Assembly: GCF_029223285.1 (NCBI RefSeq)
Contig: NZ_JARHUJ010000001.1
Location: 372,001-436,000, forward strand
DNA length: 64,000 bases
Source of the DNA: Paraflavitalea sp. CAU 1676
GTDB taxonomy: Bacteria > Bacteroidota > Bacteroidia > Chitinophagales > Chitinophagaceae
Reading direction: 5' to 3'
The notes beneath the pieces were generated by a model, which saw only the letters and a list, made by a program, of their open reading frames with translations, ran no database searches and was not told the DNA's origin. Below, in pieces: positions 25,843-35,598 of this stretch (the first letter of the stretch is position 1; every line of letters starts with the position of its first letter). Both the position numbers and the translations under genes were made by a program.

Positions 25843-27774
25843 TTATTGCAGGAGGTGCCCTACCGTTACTTTGTCTTTCATCATTTCACGCACGGCCTGT
25901 GCTATGCCGGCCGCATCGTAGCCACATTCGCGGTGGAGTTCTTTAGGTGTGCCATGCTCTACCAGCCTGTCGGGGATGCCGAGCATTTTCACCGTAGCGC
26001 GATAGTTGTGCTGCGCCATAAACTCCAGCACAGCGCTGCCGAAGCCACCAACGATGGTGCCGTCTTCAACGGTGATCACTTTATCGTACTTACTGAACAC
26101 TTCGTGGAGGAGCGCTTCGTCTAACGGTTTGGCGAATCGCATGTCATAATGGGCCGGGTTGAGGCCTTCGGTCTTCAATTCACGGATGGCGGTGGTGGCA
26201 AAGTTGCCGGGATGGCCGAGTGTAAGGATGGCGATGTCTTCGCCGTCTTTCAGCTTGCGTCCTTTGCCGATGGGGATTTCCTCAAACGGTGTACGCCATT
26301 CGGGCATTACACCTTCGCCGCGGGGGTAGCGTATTACTACCGGCAGGGTGTTACTATCCAGCTGGGCGGTATACATCAGGTTGCGCAGCTCACTTTCATT
26401 CATGGGCGCGCTGATGACCATATTGGGTATACAACGGAAATACGGGATATCGTAAGCGCCATGGTGCGTGGGGCCGTCTTCGCCTACCAAACCTGCGCGG
26501 TCGAGGCAGAGGATCACCGGTAGTTTCTGTATCGCTACATCATGCACTACCTGGTCGTAAGCCCTTTGCATGAAGGATGAGTAAATATTGCAGAACACTT
26601 TCAGCCCCTGGGTAGCCATACCTGCGCTGAGCGTAACGGCATGCTGTTCGCAGATGCCTACATCGATGGCCCTGTCGGGCATTTGCGCCATCATGAATTT
26701 GAGCGAGGAACCGGATGGCATGGCAGGTGTAATGCCAAATACGTTGGGGTTCTTTTCGGCCAGTTCGATGATGGTATGTCCAAATACGTCCTGGTATTTA
26801 GGTGGCTGCTTGGTTTCGAATGTCTTTTTGTAGATCTCTCCGGTGATCTTATCGAAGAGGCCGGGGGCGTGCCATTTGGTTTGGTCCTTTTCGGCCAGCG
26901 AATATCCCTTACCCTTAACGGTAACGATATGCAGGATCTTTGGTCCGGGTATTTTCTTGAGGTCCTGGAGGGTATCTACCAGCTTGGTGATATTGTGTCC
27001 GTCGATAGGGCCAAAGTAACGGAGCTTCAGGGCTTCAAAGAGATTGCTGCTCTTGTTCACAAAACCTTTAACGCTATGTTCCAGTTTGGAAGCCATATCG
27101 CGGGTAAAATTCTTGCCTACAGGCAATTTACCCAGCGCCTTCCAGATATCGTCTTTAAGCCGGTTGTACGTGTGAGAGGTAGAGATATCGGTAAGGTATT
27201 CCTTGAGGGCGCCCACATTGGGGTCGATGCTCATGTTGTTATCATTGAGGATAATGAGCATGTCGGCATCGGTGACGCCTGCATGGTTCATCCCTTCGAA
27301 GGCGAGGCCAGCGGTCATAGCTCCATCGCCGATGATGGCCACCGACTTGCGGTTCTCCCCTTTATGCCGGGCAGCCATGGCCATACCCAACGCAGCTGAA
27401 ATAGACGTGGATGAATGGCCTACACCAAATGTGTCGTATTCGCTTTCGGATCTTTTAGGAAAGCCGCTAAGACCGTTGTATTTACGATTGGTGCTAAAAT
27501 TATCCCGGCGGCCGGTAAGTATCTTGTGACCATAAGCCTGGTGGCCTACGTCCCACACGAGTTGATCGTACGGGGTATTGTAGATATAATGCAGGGCTAC
27601 AGAGAGTTCTACCACTCCAAGACTGGCGGCAAAGTGACCTCCGTGTACGCTCACCACATCGATGATATATTGGCGCAACTCATCACACAGTTGATGGAGC
27701 TGCTCTTTGCTGAGCTGCTTTACATCTGCCGGTGAGTTGATCATTTTAAGTAAGGGGCCGGGAGCAATTTCCAT
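25843..27774 (-). CDS. dxs: 1-deoxy-D-xylulose-5-phosphate synthase
   Basis: 643 aa ThDP enzyme that joins pyruvate and glyceraldehyde-3-phosphate at the entry of the MEP isoprenoid pathway. Motifs include VGHQAYGHKILTGRR near 75-90, the ThDP/Mg motif GDGAMTAGLAFEGMN with NDNNMSIDPN after it, and the central transketolase-like EQHAVTLSAGMA. Full family length. A -7 box lies 18-25 bases before the ATG. It is separate from the transketolase half at 17327, a relative with a different job. Confidence 0.97.
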   Translation of the reverse strand: MEIAPGPLLKMINSPADVKQLSKEQLHQLCDELRQYIIDVVSVHGGHFAASLGVVELSVALHYIYNTPYDQLVWDVGHQAYGHKILTGRRDNFSTNRKYNGLSGFPKRSESEYDTFGVGHSSTSISAALGMAMAARHKGENRKSVAIIGDGAMTAGLAFEGMNHAGVTDADMLIILNDNNMSIDPNVGALKEYLTDISTSHTYNRLKDDIWKALGKLPVGKNFTRDMASKLEHSVKGFVNKSSNLFEALKLRYFGPIDGHNITKLVDTLQDLKKIPGPKILHIVTVKGKGYSLAEKDQTKWHAPGLFDKITGEIYKKTFETKQPPKYQDVFGHTIIELAEKNPNVFGITPAMPSGSSLKFMMAQMPDRAIDVGICEQHAVTLSAGMATQGLKVFCNIYSSFMQRAYDQVVHDVAIQKLPVILCLDRAGLVGEDGPTHHGAYDIPYFRCIPNMVISAPMNESELRNLMYTAQLDSNTLPVVIRYPRGEGVMPEWRTPFEEIPIGKGRKLKDGEDIAILTLGHPGNFATTAIRELKTEGLNPAHYDMRFAKPLDEALLHEVFSKYDKVITVEDGTIVGGFGSAVLEFMAQHNYRATVKMLGIPDRLVEHGTPKELHRECGYDAAGIAQAVREMMKDKVTVGHLLQ

Positions 27775-27791
27775 CGGGAAAAATTTAGGGA

Positions 27792-27799
27792 CAAAAATA
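27792..27799 (-). promoter_or_regulatory. Promoter -7 box of dxs
   Basis: TATTTTTG on the minus strand fits TAnnTTTG and ends 17 bases before the dxs ATG at 27774. Confidence 0.5.
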
Positions 27800-28030
27800 C
27801 TATTTTATCGCCTGAAATTCAGCGTTCGCGGCTTTCTCCGCCCAACGTTCGTTTTACAGGGGCAAACCACCCGGAAAAACAGTCCGGTATGTATGGGTGA
27901 ATTGGATATATTGGATTGATTTTTAATAGAATGACGTACATTGGGAGTAAATAAGGACGATTGTTGCCTGCCGATGGACTTGCTATTTTGCCATATATCC
28001 CAATTAAGGCAGGAGGGCTATCCAAATGTA

Positions 28031-28038
28031 TAGTTTTG
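28031..28038 (+). promoter_or_regulatory. Promoter -7 box of the second LytS/LytTR pair
   Basis: TAGTTTTG fits TAnnTTTG and lies 19 bases before the kinase ATG at 28058. Confidence 0.5.
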
Positions 28039-28057
28039 CTAAGACCCAATTTCTGAG

Positions 28058-29101
28058 ATGGCGAAAAGAAATTCATATTACTGGCTTTGCCAGTTAGGTG
28101 GCTGGGGCCTGGTTGGCCTTTCCATGTTGTTTTATGCCTTTACCTTTAAAGAAGCGATTTCCCCTGCTTATTTATACCGTATCCTGATATACGTAGTGTC
28201 GGGCATTGTCAGTACACATATCCTCCGTGAGTTCCTCAAAAGGACCAACTGGCTGATGTTGCCGATTGAAAAGATGGTAACCAGGCTGGGTGCTGCCGTG
28301 ATCATCACCAGTATCCTCTATGGTTTGTTGGTATTAGGCGCTTACGAGCTGTTCAAGTTCGAGAACAAGACCAAGCTTGATTTTTCCACGCGCCTTTTTG
28401 CCAATGTGCTCAATATCGGCATCTTCATGATCCCCTGGATCCTGCTGTATTACTTCTATCACTATATTGAAAAGAGCCGTCGCCAGCAGGTTGACACGCT
28501 GAAGCTGGAGTCGCTGGTGAAGGAGTTGGAGCTGAAGACGATCAAGTCGCATATCAATCCGCATTTTATTTTCAATGCCCTCAACAGCATCCGGGCGTTG
28601 ATCGATGAAAACCCCAACCGGGCACGCAATGCCATTACTGAGCTGAGCAATATCCTCCGTAGCAGCATGCAGGCCGAAAAGCTCGAAACGGTGCCTTTCG
28701 AAAAGGAACTCAATATCGTAAAGGATTACCTCGCGTTGGAGTATATCCGTTTTGAAGACCGGCTTCGTATTGAATACCAGATAGATGAGGATACCCTCGA
28801 TCAACCCGTGCCGCCGATGATGCTACAAACGCTGGTTGAAAATGCCATTAAACATGGCATCGGCAAGCAGATCAGTGGTGGGGTCGTCAAGGTGATCTCC
28901 GATTTCAGAAACGATTTTCATGAACTCATTGTGTTGAATTCGGGATCACTGAATGGTCATGTCAATGGGGATGGTTTTGGCCTGTCGAGTACCAGGAACA
29001 GGCTGCAATTATTGTTTGGTGAAAAGGCTAACTTTGAAATTAAACAGGTAGAGGCGGGTTTGGTAGAGGCAAGGATCCTGATCCCTGTTGAACTAAAATA
29101 A
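28058..29101 (+). CDS. LytS-type sensor histidine kinase (second pair)
   Basis: 347 aa. Four membrane helices (about 12-30, 42-58, 78-96, 115-135) lead into a coiled linker and the His_kinase domain: His169 in HINPHFIFNALNSIRALI, the N box VENAIKHG and FGLSSTRNRL as the glycine-rich box. It is a paralogue of the kinase at 7515-8603 with closer match to the typical Bacteroidota LytS core. The regulator starts 7 bases after its stop, and both are under the -7 box at 28031. Confidence 0.93.
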   Translation: MAKRNSYYWLCQLGGWGLVGLSMLFYAFTFKEAISPAYLYRILIYVVSGIVSTHILREFLKRTNWLMLPIEKMVTRLGAAVIITSILYGLLVLGAYELFKFENKTKLDFSTRLFANVLNIGIFMIPWILLYYFYHYIEKSRRQQVDTLKLESLVKELELKTIKSHINPHFIFNALNSIRALIDENPNRARNAITELSNILRSSMQAEKLETVPFEKELNIVKDYLALEYIRFEDRLRIEYQIDEDTLDQPVPPMMLQTLVENAIKHGIGKQISGGVVKVISDFRNDFHELIVLNSGSLNGHVNGDGFGLSSTRNRLQLLFGEKANFEIKQVEAGLVEARILIPVELK

Positions 29102-29108
29102 AGGACGT

Positions 29109-29843
29109 ATGATCAAAGCGATTATTATCGATGACGAACGACTCGCCAGGAATGAACTGAAGAAGTTGTTGATGGAGTTTCCCGAAATTGAAGTGGTAGC
29201 CGAGGCCGCCAATGCCGGCGAAGGTATCGAGAAGATCGAGCATATTAATCCCGACCTGGTTTTCCTCGACATCCAGATGCCAGGTAAAACCGGTTTCGAT
29301 ATGCTGTCTGAACTGGACCGCACGCCCAATGTGATTTTTACAACTGCCTACGATGAATATGCGTTGAAGGCCTTCGAAGTGAATGCGCTGGATTACCTGC
29401 TGAAGCCCGTGGAGCCCAAGCGCCTGGCCGACGCCATCCAGAAACTACATATGCAGGATGAAAGGGGAGATGTAAACCCATTGCCGGCAAATATGAACCG
29501 CTCTATCCTGAGCGAGAATGACCAGGTGTTCGTGAAAGACGGTGAACGTTGCTGGTTTGTGAAATTGTCGGAGATCCGCTTATTTGAAAGCGTGGGCAAC
29601 TACGCGAAAGTATATTTTGGTCCCAATAAGCCACTGATCCTGAAATCGCTGAACGCTTTGGAAGAAAGGCTCGATGAGAAGACCTTCTTCCGCGCCAACC
29701 GTAAGCACATTGTGAATCTTCGGCTGATCGACAAGATCGAACCTTATTTCAATGGAGGTTTGTTGCTGGAACTGAAAGGTGGTGAAAAGATCGAGGTGAG
29801 CCGCCGGCAAACCGTCAAGTTCAAAGAAATGATGAGCTTATAA
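29109..29843 (+). CDS. LytTR-family response regulator (second pair)
   Basis: 244 aa. The receiver domain has acidic Asp8/Asp9 and phospho-acceptor Asp54 in VFLDIQMPG, then the LytTR DNA-binding domain (about 135-240) with VFVKDGERCWFV and FFRANRKHIVNL. It pairs with the kinase 7 bases upstream. The M28 peptidase gene begins 28 bases after its stop on the same strand and may be co-transcribed. Confidence 0.94.
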   Translation: MIKAIIIDDERLARNELKKLLMEFPEIEVVAEAANAGEGIEKIEHINPDLVFLDIQMPGKTGFDMLSELDRTPNVIFTTAYDEYALKAFEVNALDYLLKPVEPKRLADAIQKLHMQDERGDVNPLPANMNRSILSENDQVFVKDGERCWFVKLSEIRLFESVGNYAKVYFGPNKPLILKSLNALEERLDEKTFFRANRKHIVNLRLIDKIEPYFNGGLLLELKGGEKIEVSRRQTVKFKEMMSL

Positions 29844-29871
29844 CTCCTAATTATATTTTTTAGACCACCAC

Positions 29872-31155
29872 ATGATGAAAAAATACGCTCTCGTCCTTAC
29901 CGTATTAACGATCGGTACAACCTCATTTGCCCAGAAAATAGACCAGGTGATCTCAGAAGCGGAAGTAGCGCGTGTAGAACGCACGCTTTCTGCTGATGAC
30001 ATGCAGGGCCGGGCTCCCTTTACACCGGGTATCGATAAGGCGGCTGCTTTTATCGCCGAAGAATTCAAGAAGGCCGGCCTGAAACCGGTGAACAAGAAAT
30101 CGTATCTGCAATCGTTCGATATGCTGCGCACTAAATTCCTGGCAGCGAAGGGAACTTTGAACGGAAAACAAGTTGCCGAGCAGGATATCCTGGGCGTAAC
30201 CAACAAAACCGTACTCAAGGTAACCGAGGCTTCGAAGTACACCACCATCCGGGTGCCTAAAGACAGCCTGTATCCCGTGTACATGCGCCTTACGCAGTCG
30301 AAGGGTGATTTTCTCTTACTGGTAGATACCGGTTCACGCAGGTTGTTCAATGGCCTGAAACGTCGCTCAACGTCGTTTGCACCCACTTCCAACATCATTG
30401 CCTTGTTGACGATGGAGGAGCCTGCTACTTACGATATTGAATTTACCCAGGAAGTAACCGTGATGCCGCTTAACAATGTAGTGGGTATCCTGCCCGGGAA
30501 GAGCAAAAAGAATGAATATGTGATTTTCTCCGGACACTACGATCACCTTGGTATCGCCAAAAAGGCCAATGCAGCCGGTGATTCCATTTACAATGGTGCC
30601 AATGACGACGCCGCCGGTACTACGGCAGTGATCATGCTGGCTCATTATTTCGCTCAGCAGAAGGATAATGAGCGAACCATCGTTTTTGCTGCGTTTACCG
30701 CTGAAGAATCCGGTGGTTTTGGCGCGCAGTATTTTTCCAGGCAGTTCGAACCAGCTCAGGTGATGGCCATGTTCAATATCGAGATGATCGGTACCGACAG
30801 CAAGTGGGGCGACAACTCCGCTTACATTACCGGTTATGATAAAACCGATATGGGTAAGATACTGGAGAAGAATCTGGAAGGCACTGCCTTTAAATTCTAT
30901 CCCGATCCTTATCCCGACCAACAGTTGTTCTATCGCTCGGACAATGCAACACTGGCGCGTTTGGGGGTACCTGCCCACACGATCTCTACTTCCAAAATGG
31001 ACAGTGAGAAATTCTATCACACACTGGATGACGAGTTCGAAACGCTGAACATGCGGAATATGACAGAGATCATCAAGGCCATCGCACTCAGTTCTACCTC
31101 TATTGTTGCGGGTAAAGACACCCCTTCACGTGTAGATACGAGTTCACTCCGATAA
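29872..31155 (+). CDS. M28-family metallopeptidase, secreted
   Basis: 427 aa with a signal peptide ending SFAQ at about 21. The catalytic domain shows the paired-zinc pattern of M28 aminopeptidases: His222 in SGHYDHLG, bridging Asp245 in GANDDAAG, Glu278/279 in TAEESG, an Asp in the NIEMIGTD region, and a late His in FYHTLDDEFE. An inserted region between 85 and 200 resembles a PA-like spacer. It would act in the periplasm on peptide N-termini, like the DPP-IV in this window. A strong bidirectional terminator follows. Confidence 0.92.
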   Translation: MMKKYALVLTVLTIGTTSFAQKIDQVISEAEVARVERTLSADDMQGRAPFTPGIDKAAAFIAEEFKKAGLKPVNKKSYLQSFDMLRTKFLAAKGTLNGKQVAEQDILGVTNKTVLKVTEASKYTTIRVPKDSLYPVYMRLTQSKGDFLLLVDTGSRRLFNGLKRRSTSFAPTSNIIALLTMEEPATYDIEFTQEVTVMPLNNVVGILPGKSKKNEYVIFSGHYDHLGIAKKANAAGDSIYNGANDDAAGTTAVIMLAHYFAQQKDNERTIVFAAFTAEESGGFGAQYFSRQFEPAQVMAMFNIEMIGTDSKWGDNSAYITGYDKTDMGKILEKNLEGTAFKFYPDPYPDQQLFYRSDNATLARLGVPAHTISTSKMDSEKFYHTLDDEFETLNMRNMTEIIKAIALSSTSIVAGKDTPSRVDTSSLR

Positions 31156-31172
31156 GTTTCAATACTCATAAT

Positions 31173-31212
31173 AAAAAGAGCAGCGCAATTCAATTGCGCT
31201 GCTCTTTTTTAT
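31173..31212. terminator. Strong bidirectional terminator between convergent M28 and TlpA genes
   Basis: An 18-bp perfect arm pair (31173-31190 with 31192-31209, including GAGCAGCGCAATT) with A-rich left and T-rich right edges. Confidence 0.9.
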
Positions 31213-31228
31213 GGGGAAATCCTCGTTG

Positions 31229-32923
31229 TCAGGATTTCTTCAGCAGGTTGTTGATAGCCCGTACCAGTTTTTCTTTCGAACCCGGGCGTGCCGCCCGGTC
31301 ATCGGCCACTTTTCCGTTCTTATCTACAAGTACGTAATGAGGTATGCCGGATATGTTGAATTTATCGGATAATAACTTTCCTTCATTATCATTGGCAAAA
31401 TAATGCTCGCCAACAATGTCTTTGTCTTTGATGGTGTTTTCCCACGACTGTTTGGTGCAGCTGATGCCAATGTAAAGGAATACAACCTCCTTGCCTTTCA
31501 ATTCCATTTGCAGGTCTTTTGAGTTGGGCATTTCGCTCATACAGGGCCCGCACCAGGGAGCCCAGAAATCGATGTAGACTACTTTCCCTTTGTAGGGTTT
31601 TACAAGTTCTTCGAAGAATTTATCACTGCTTGCCTGCAATGGCGACCGAACGTGGGTGGCGGCAGGCATTTTGCCGGCTGCCATGTCCTGCAGCCGCCCA
31701 TTGTCGCGCTGTACCTGGGCGCTAATGTTTGGATTGTTGATCTGGCGGGTTAATACGGCAAGTTGATCATCATTGAGTGCCAGGCGGCTCCGTTCGATCA
31801 TCGCGTTGTACTTGCGGGCTATCACCAGGTCGCGGCCGGTGCTGGCAGCAATATTCCGGCCGATAGAGTCCACTCCTTGCAACGTGCTCATCCTGGCGTT
31901 GAAGTCGGAGTAGTCGAGCTTGTATTTGCGATAGAAGGAATCGACCCATTGTTGTTGCGCTGCGTTTCGCTGGCTCTTGTTAATCAGTAGGGGGAATTCC
32001 TCTTCCTGGCTTATGACCGATCCATTTGACTTCAGGTAGCTGAGGAAGTTGAGCGTGTCGGTCTTCGTTGCATTGTAGGCCATCGGAAGGTTATTGGTGT
32101 ATTCCCGAAGGTAGTTGGAGTAGGCTTCGGTGATGAGTGCTTCGTCGTTGTCGATGGGTGTTTCTTCCATGAAGCTGAGGTACTCTTTGCTGAGTTCAAC
32201 TCTTCCGCCGCCTGGTTTTGACATACCGTGCAGCCACCGGTAACGCAACAGGTCTTCAGCAGCATGGTACCGGATGTACTGCGTCATCAGTTGCCTGAAT
32301 TCGGTGCTGGTATTGTTCTTTTCGTTGAACACCTGGAGCGAGTCGATCATCTGTTGTCTTTTGCCGAGTCGGTAGGCTTTATAGGGCAGCTGATCGAGAG
32401 AATCGATCCTGGCATTGTGTTCTTTGTAGTAAAGAACCTTAAATCCGACCGGGCGGAAGTGATTGCATTCCCTGTTGAGTTGGCCATACTGGCCGGAGAA
32501 AGTAATGGGCGATGGAAGAACCCGTTGTTGTTGAAACGACAACGTTGCCCGGGCTTTGATCGTGGGGAGGTCGACCTGCATATCAAGCGTTGTGCCCGGC
32601 ACTCCATAAAAGACGATCAGCTCGTCGCCAAACAGGAAGAATAGCTCCTGGGGCCTATTGAGTGGTATGGTCATGTTGAACTTACCTGCAGGCGTAATTT
32701 CTGTTACATGGTTTTGCTGGTTGTTTTTGTACAGGTGGTTGTAGACGATCTTGCAGTATCGAAAAGAATCGATACCTGGCTGATAGTTTGTAAAGGTGCC
32801 GGTTAACGTGAATGGCTTTTCGGCAAGGCTCAACTTGCTGAAGCCGTTCAGGGACCGGGTAGTTTGTGCCTGTGAAAGGCTGCAGCCGATACATATGAAT
32901 GCGAGGATTAATCTGATCTTCAT
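31229..32923 (-). CDS. TlpA-like thiol-disulfide oxidoreductase, secreted
   Basis: 564 aa. A signal peptide (1-19, ending SQAQ) is followed by an N-terminal DUF4369-like beta region, a long helical middle part (about 180-410) and a C-terminal thioredoxin domain with active site WCGPC at 457-461 and cis-Pro528 in SGIPHY. Such proteins keep periplasmic thiols reduced and are very common in Bacteroidota. No cytochrome c maturation gene is adjacent, so the client is unknown. Confidence 0.9.
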   Translation of the reverse strand: MKIRLILAFICIGCSLSQAQTTRSLNGFSKLSLAEKPFTLTGTFTNYQPGIDSFRYCKIVYNHLYKNNQQNHVTEITPAGKFNMTIPLNRPQELFFLFGDELIVFYGVPGTTLDMQVDLPTIKARATLSFQQQRVLPSPITFSGQYGQLNRECNHFRPVGFKVLYYKEHNARIDSLDQLPYKAYRLGKRQQMIDSLQVFNEKNNTSTEFRQLMTQYIRYHAAEDLLRYRWLHGMSKPGGGRVELSKEYLSFMEETPIDNDEALITEAYSNYLREYTNNLPMAYNATKTDTLNFLSYLKSNGSVISQEEEFPLLINKSQRNAAQQQWVDSFYRKYKLDYSDFNARMSTLQGVDSIGRNIAASTGRDLVIARKYNAMIERSRLALNDDQLAVLTRQINNPNISAQVQRDNGRLQDMAAGKMPAATHVRSPLQASSDKFFEELVKPYKGKVVYIDFWAPWCGPCMSEMPNSKDLQMELKGKEVVFLYIGISCTKQSWENTIKDKDIVGEHYFANDNEGKLLSDKFNISGIPHYVLVDKNGKVADDRAARPGSKEKLVRAINNLLKKS

Positions 32924-33139
32924 GGTGGCGTGGGTGGTGAATGGTTATGGTTGAATTAAAATAGTCCATTCAAACTAAACTTTCAAGTATGGTTTTGTTA
33001 ATTGTACAATCAATTCCCTGAAAATCAGGGCGCCAGCCCTATATTATAAAAAGCTGTATATTTATCGATCAATAAAAACCAATCTGGTCGCATTTTTGAA
33101 GGATTAGTTTTATTTTACTAACCATTAAAAGTTTTAATT

Positions 33140-33346
33140 ATGGCAGATGTTCAGTTAACTGCATACAATGTAAAGACAAAGGAGAAAGGTGTTCCCATTC
33201 AGGATGCAGTCATTACTAAAACCGCCAAAGGAGCTTATATGGCACAAGGGCATGATGGCAAGGGAAATAAGCTCACAACGCTGTTGGGAGAAGAAAAAGC
33301 CCTGGCAGCTATCAAAGCCGGTGTGGCTAAGCAAGGCTGGGAGTAA
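33140..33346 (+). CDS. Small protein of unknown function, 68 aa
   Basis: 68 aa starting MADVQLTAYNVKTKEK. It is soluble, without signal or membrane segment, Lys/Ala-rich and ends KAGVAKQGWE. The A-rich leader ACTAACCATTAAAAG before the ATG is like other genes here. I know no named family. A near-perfect palindrome (33423-33440) and a strong terminator follow, so it is an independent transcript. Composition and clean ends support a real gene. Confidence 0.65.
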   Translation: MADVQLTAYNVKTKEKGVPIQDAVITKTAKGAYMAQGHDGKGNKLTTLLGEEKALAAIKAGVAKQGWE

Positions 33347-33422
33347 ACTATTTGCGGACCTTTCCGGCAGAATTTCAGAAAGGCACCGATAGCATAAAAG
33401 CTTTATAGTATATTGTCCTGGA

Positions 33423-33440
33423 GTCGTTGCCTGCAACGAC
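33423..33440. promoter_or_regulatory. 18-bp palindrome after the small gene
   Basis: GTCGTTGC-CT-GCAACGAC: 8-bp perfect arms with a 2-base centre. The centre is too short for a stable RNA loop of this form, so a dimeric DNA-binding site is possible. It lies between the 68-aa gene and its terminator. Confidence 0.4.
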
Positions 33441-33448
33441 TATCGATT

Positions 33449-33486
33449 AAAACACGGTCTGATCGTTACTGGTCCGACCGTGTTTT
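33449..33486 (+). terminator. Terminator of the 68-aa gene
   Basis: AAAACACGGTC (33449-33459) pairs with GACCGTGTTTT (33476-33486) around a 16-base loop. Symmetric A/T flanks make it usable from both sides. Confidence 0.75.
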
Positions 33487-33545
33487 ATTTATAGCGATGT
33501 GATAAATATAATTAAACACTAATCTAACCGGAACTGCTGCTCGCT

Positions 33546-35489
33546 ATGAGAATTTGCCTGCTATACACCCTAAGCCTGGTCTTGTTTTGTGTGCCATTGG
33601 CGGCACAGAATATAGACCCCTACTGGCGTAACGGCAATGCCTCGAAGGAAAGCTGCAATTGCAACACCCTTACCACCGAGGGCAATTATCAAACGGGTTC
33701 CATCTGGAACAAGAACAAGATCGATCTCCGACAGTCGTTCGACTATAAATTCAACGTATTCCTGGGTAGTAAAGACACCGATGGGGCCGATGGTATAGCG
33801 TTCGTGCTGCAAAATATCAGCCTTAGCATCGGTACTACCGGTGAAGGCATGGGCTTCAGCGGGGTAACGCCCTCCATTGGCATTCTGCTGGATACTTACC
33901 AAAACGGTAACCACACCGATCCCGATTACGATCACATATCCATTAACAGAGATGGTGATGTTAGTCATATTTCTACCAATAACCTGGCAGGACCAGTAAC
34001 AGCAGTTTCGGGTGCCAATAATATAGAAGATGGTCAGTGGCACACGTTCCGTGTAATATGGGATGTGCCCACGAAAACAATAGCCGCGCATATTGATGGG
34101 GTAGAGCGTGTAAAAACCACCCTCGATCTCATACCTCAGGTATTTGGTAATGACCCGATGGTGTTCTGGGGCTTTACGGCCGCTACAGGAGGCTTGAACA
34201 ACCGGCAGCGGATCTGTACCTCCTTAAATCCTGGCTTCTCCTTCGACATGAACCAGAGTACCTGTTTTCCTGCTACCATTGCGTTTAAGGATAATTCACT
34301 TTCCTTCGGTTCTATCGTAAAATGGTACTGGAATTTTGGGGATGGCACCATTGATTCCGTGCAGGCGCCAGACCCTCATACTTTTCCTCAACCGGGTATT
34401 TATGATGTTAAGTTGAGCATATTGGGTAATGACGGCTGTATTTCGGAGAGCTACAATACCAAGGTAACCATCGGATCGAAACCGGTAGCCGATTTTTCGC
34501 CTCCTCCGCCTCCCTACTGTAATGAAGAGATGGTGCCTTTTACCGATGCTTCGAAAGTTGAGTTCGGCACGGTAAACCGCTGGGAGTGGACGGTCGACAA
34601 TGCCGTTCCTGCGGTAAAGAACAGTCCGGGGCTTCAACAAACTTATAGCTATGGACCGCATACGGTAAGCCTGGTGGTGAAGACCAAGGAAGGTTGTGTG
34701 TCGGACCCGGTTACCAAATCATTTTCCATGTTTCCTTCACCGAAGGTAGACCTGACGGTGGCGGATGCCTGCTTTAAGACACGGGTGCTTTTTACGGGCC
34801 AGAGCCTAACCGCCGCCATTCCCATACGTCAATGGTATTGGCAGCCGGGCGACGGTACACTGGATAGCTCTTCCAGTATTGAGCATGTATATAGTAAGGG
34901 AGGCGACTATGAGGTAAAACTCGTTGCAATGGCCGATAATGGCTGTCCATCAGAGCCGGCAGTCAAGAAGGTGAAGATCTATGAAACCCATGCTTTTGCC
35001 GGTAACGATACCGTTGTAACCGCCAATTATCCACTTCCACTGAATGGCTCGGGCGGCATGTTGTATAAGTGGTCGCCGGCGGGGGGATTGTCGGACCCGA
35101 CTATTGCCAATCCGGTTGCCCAGATCTCCAAAAGCACCTATTATATCCTGACGGCCTATACGCCGATCGGTTGTGAAACCACCGATACTATCAACATACG
35201 GGCCATTAAGGGACCAGCCATTTATGTACCCAATGCTTTTTCGCCCAATGGGGATAATAAGAATGAACGTTTCCGGATGACATCCGTGGGCATGACAGAT
35301 ATTTTCTTTTTCCGGATCTATAACCGGTACGGACAAGTCGTGTACAACTCCAAAAGTACCAGCGAGGGATGGGATGGTACCATCAATGGACAGGCCCAGC
35401 CATCCGGCACGTATGTATGGGTTGTAAAGGGAAAAGACTTTACCGGCCAGTTTCACGAGCAACGGGGAACATTAACGCTGATCCGGTAA
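33546..35489 (+). CDS. Secreted lectin-PKD protein with T9SS type B sorting tail
   Basis: 647 aa cargo of the type IX secretion system. Signal peptide 1-20; residues 25 to about 230 form an L-type (legume-like) lectin fold with GADGIAFVLQN and the long sheet ending in VFWGFTAATGG; then about three PKD repeats (WYWNFGDGT near 260, WEWTV near 345, WYWQPGDGT near 430); last the CHU_C/gliding C-terminal domain from PNAFSPNGDNKNERF to the end (about 560-647), which directs T9SS export and cell-surface attachment. It probably binds or adheres to glycans (inference). Confidence 0.9.
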   Translation: MRICLLYTLSLVLFCVPLAAQNIDPYWRNGNASKESCNCNTLTTEGNYQTGSIWNKNKIDLRQSFDYKFNVFLGSKDTDGADGIAFVLQNISLSIGTTGEGMGFSGVTPSIGILLDTYQNGNHTDPDYDHISINRDGDVSHISTNNLAGPVTAVSGANNIEDGQWHTFRVIWDVPTKTIAAHIDGVERVKTTLDLIPQVFGNDPMVFWGFTAATGGLNNRQRICTSLNPGFSFDMNQSTCFPATIAFKDNSLSFGSIVKWYWNFGDGTIDSVQAPDPHTFPQPGIYDVKLSILGNDGCISESYNTKVTIGSKPVADFSPPPPPYCNEEMVPFTDASKVEFGTVNRWEWTVDNAVPAVKNSPGLQQTYSYGPHTVSLVVKTKEGCVSDPVTKSFSMFPSPKVDLTVADACFKTRVLFTGQSLTAAIPIRQWYWQPGDGTLDSSSSIEHVYSKGGDYEVKLVAMADNGCPSEPAVKKVKIYETHAFAGNDTVVTANYPLPLNGSGGMLYKWSPAGGLSDPTIANPVAQISKSTYYILTAYTPIGCETTDTINIRAIKGPAIYVPNAFSPNGDNKNERFRMTSVGMTDIFFFRIYNRYGQVVYNSKSTSEGWDGTINGQAQPSGTYVWVVKGKDFTGQFHEQRGTLTLIR

Positions 35490-35598
35490 AGTGATCACAG
35501 AGGTAAGCACATAAGTAGAAAGGCAAATTCGTATGTAGACTATTGTTCCTGCAATAGGTTTAAATCCCCACGCTATTCGGGTGCATAGAATATTCCGG

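Noticed and set aside
26641-27399. 252-codon plus-strand ORF
   Set aside because: Antisense shadow inside dxs, whose conserved motifs run across the whole interval.
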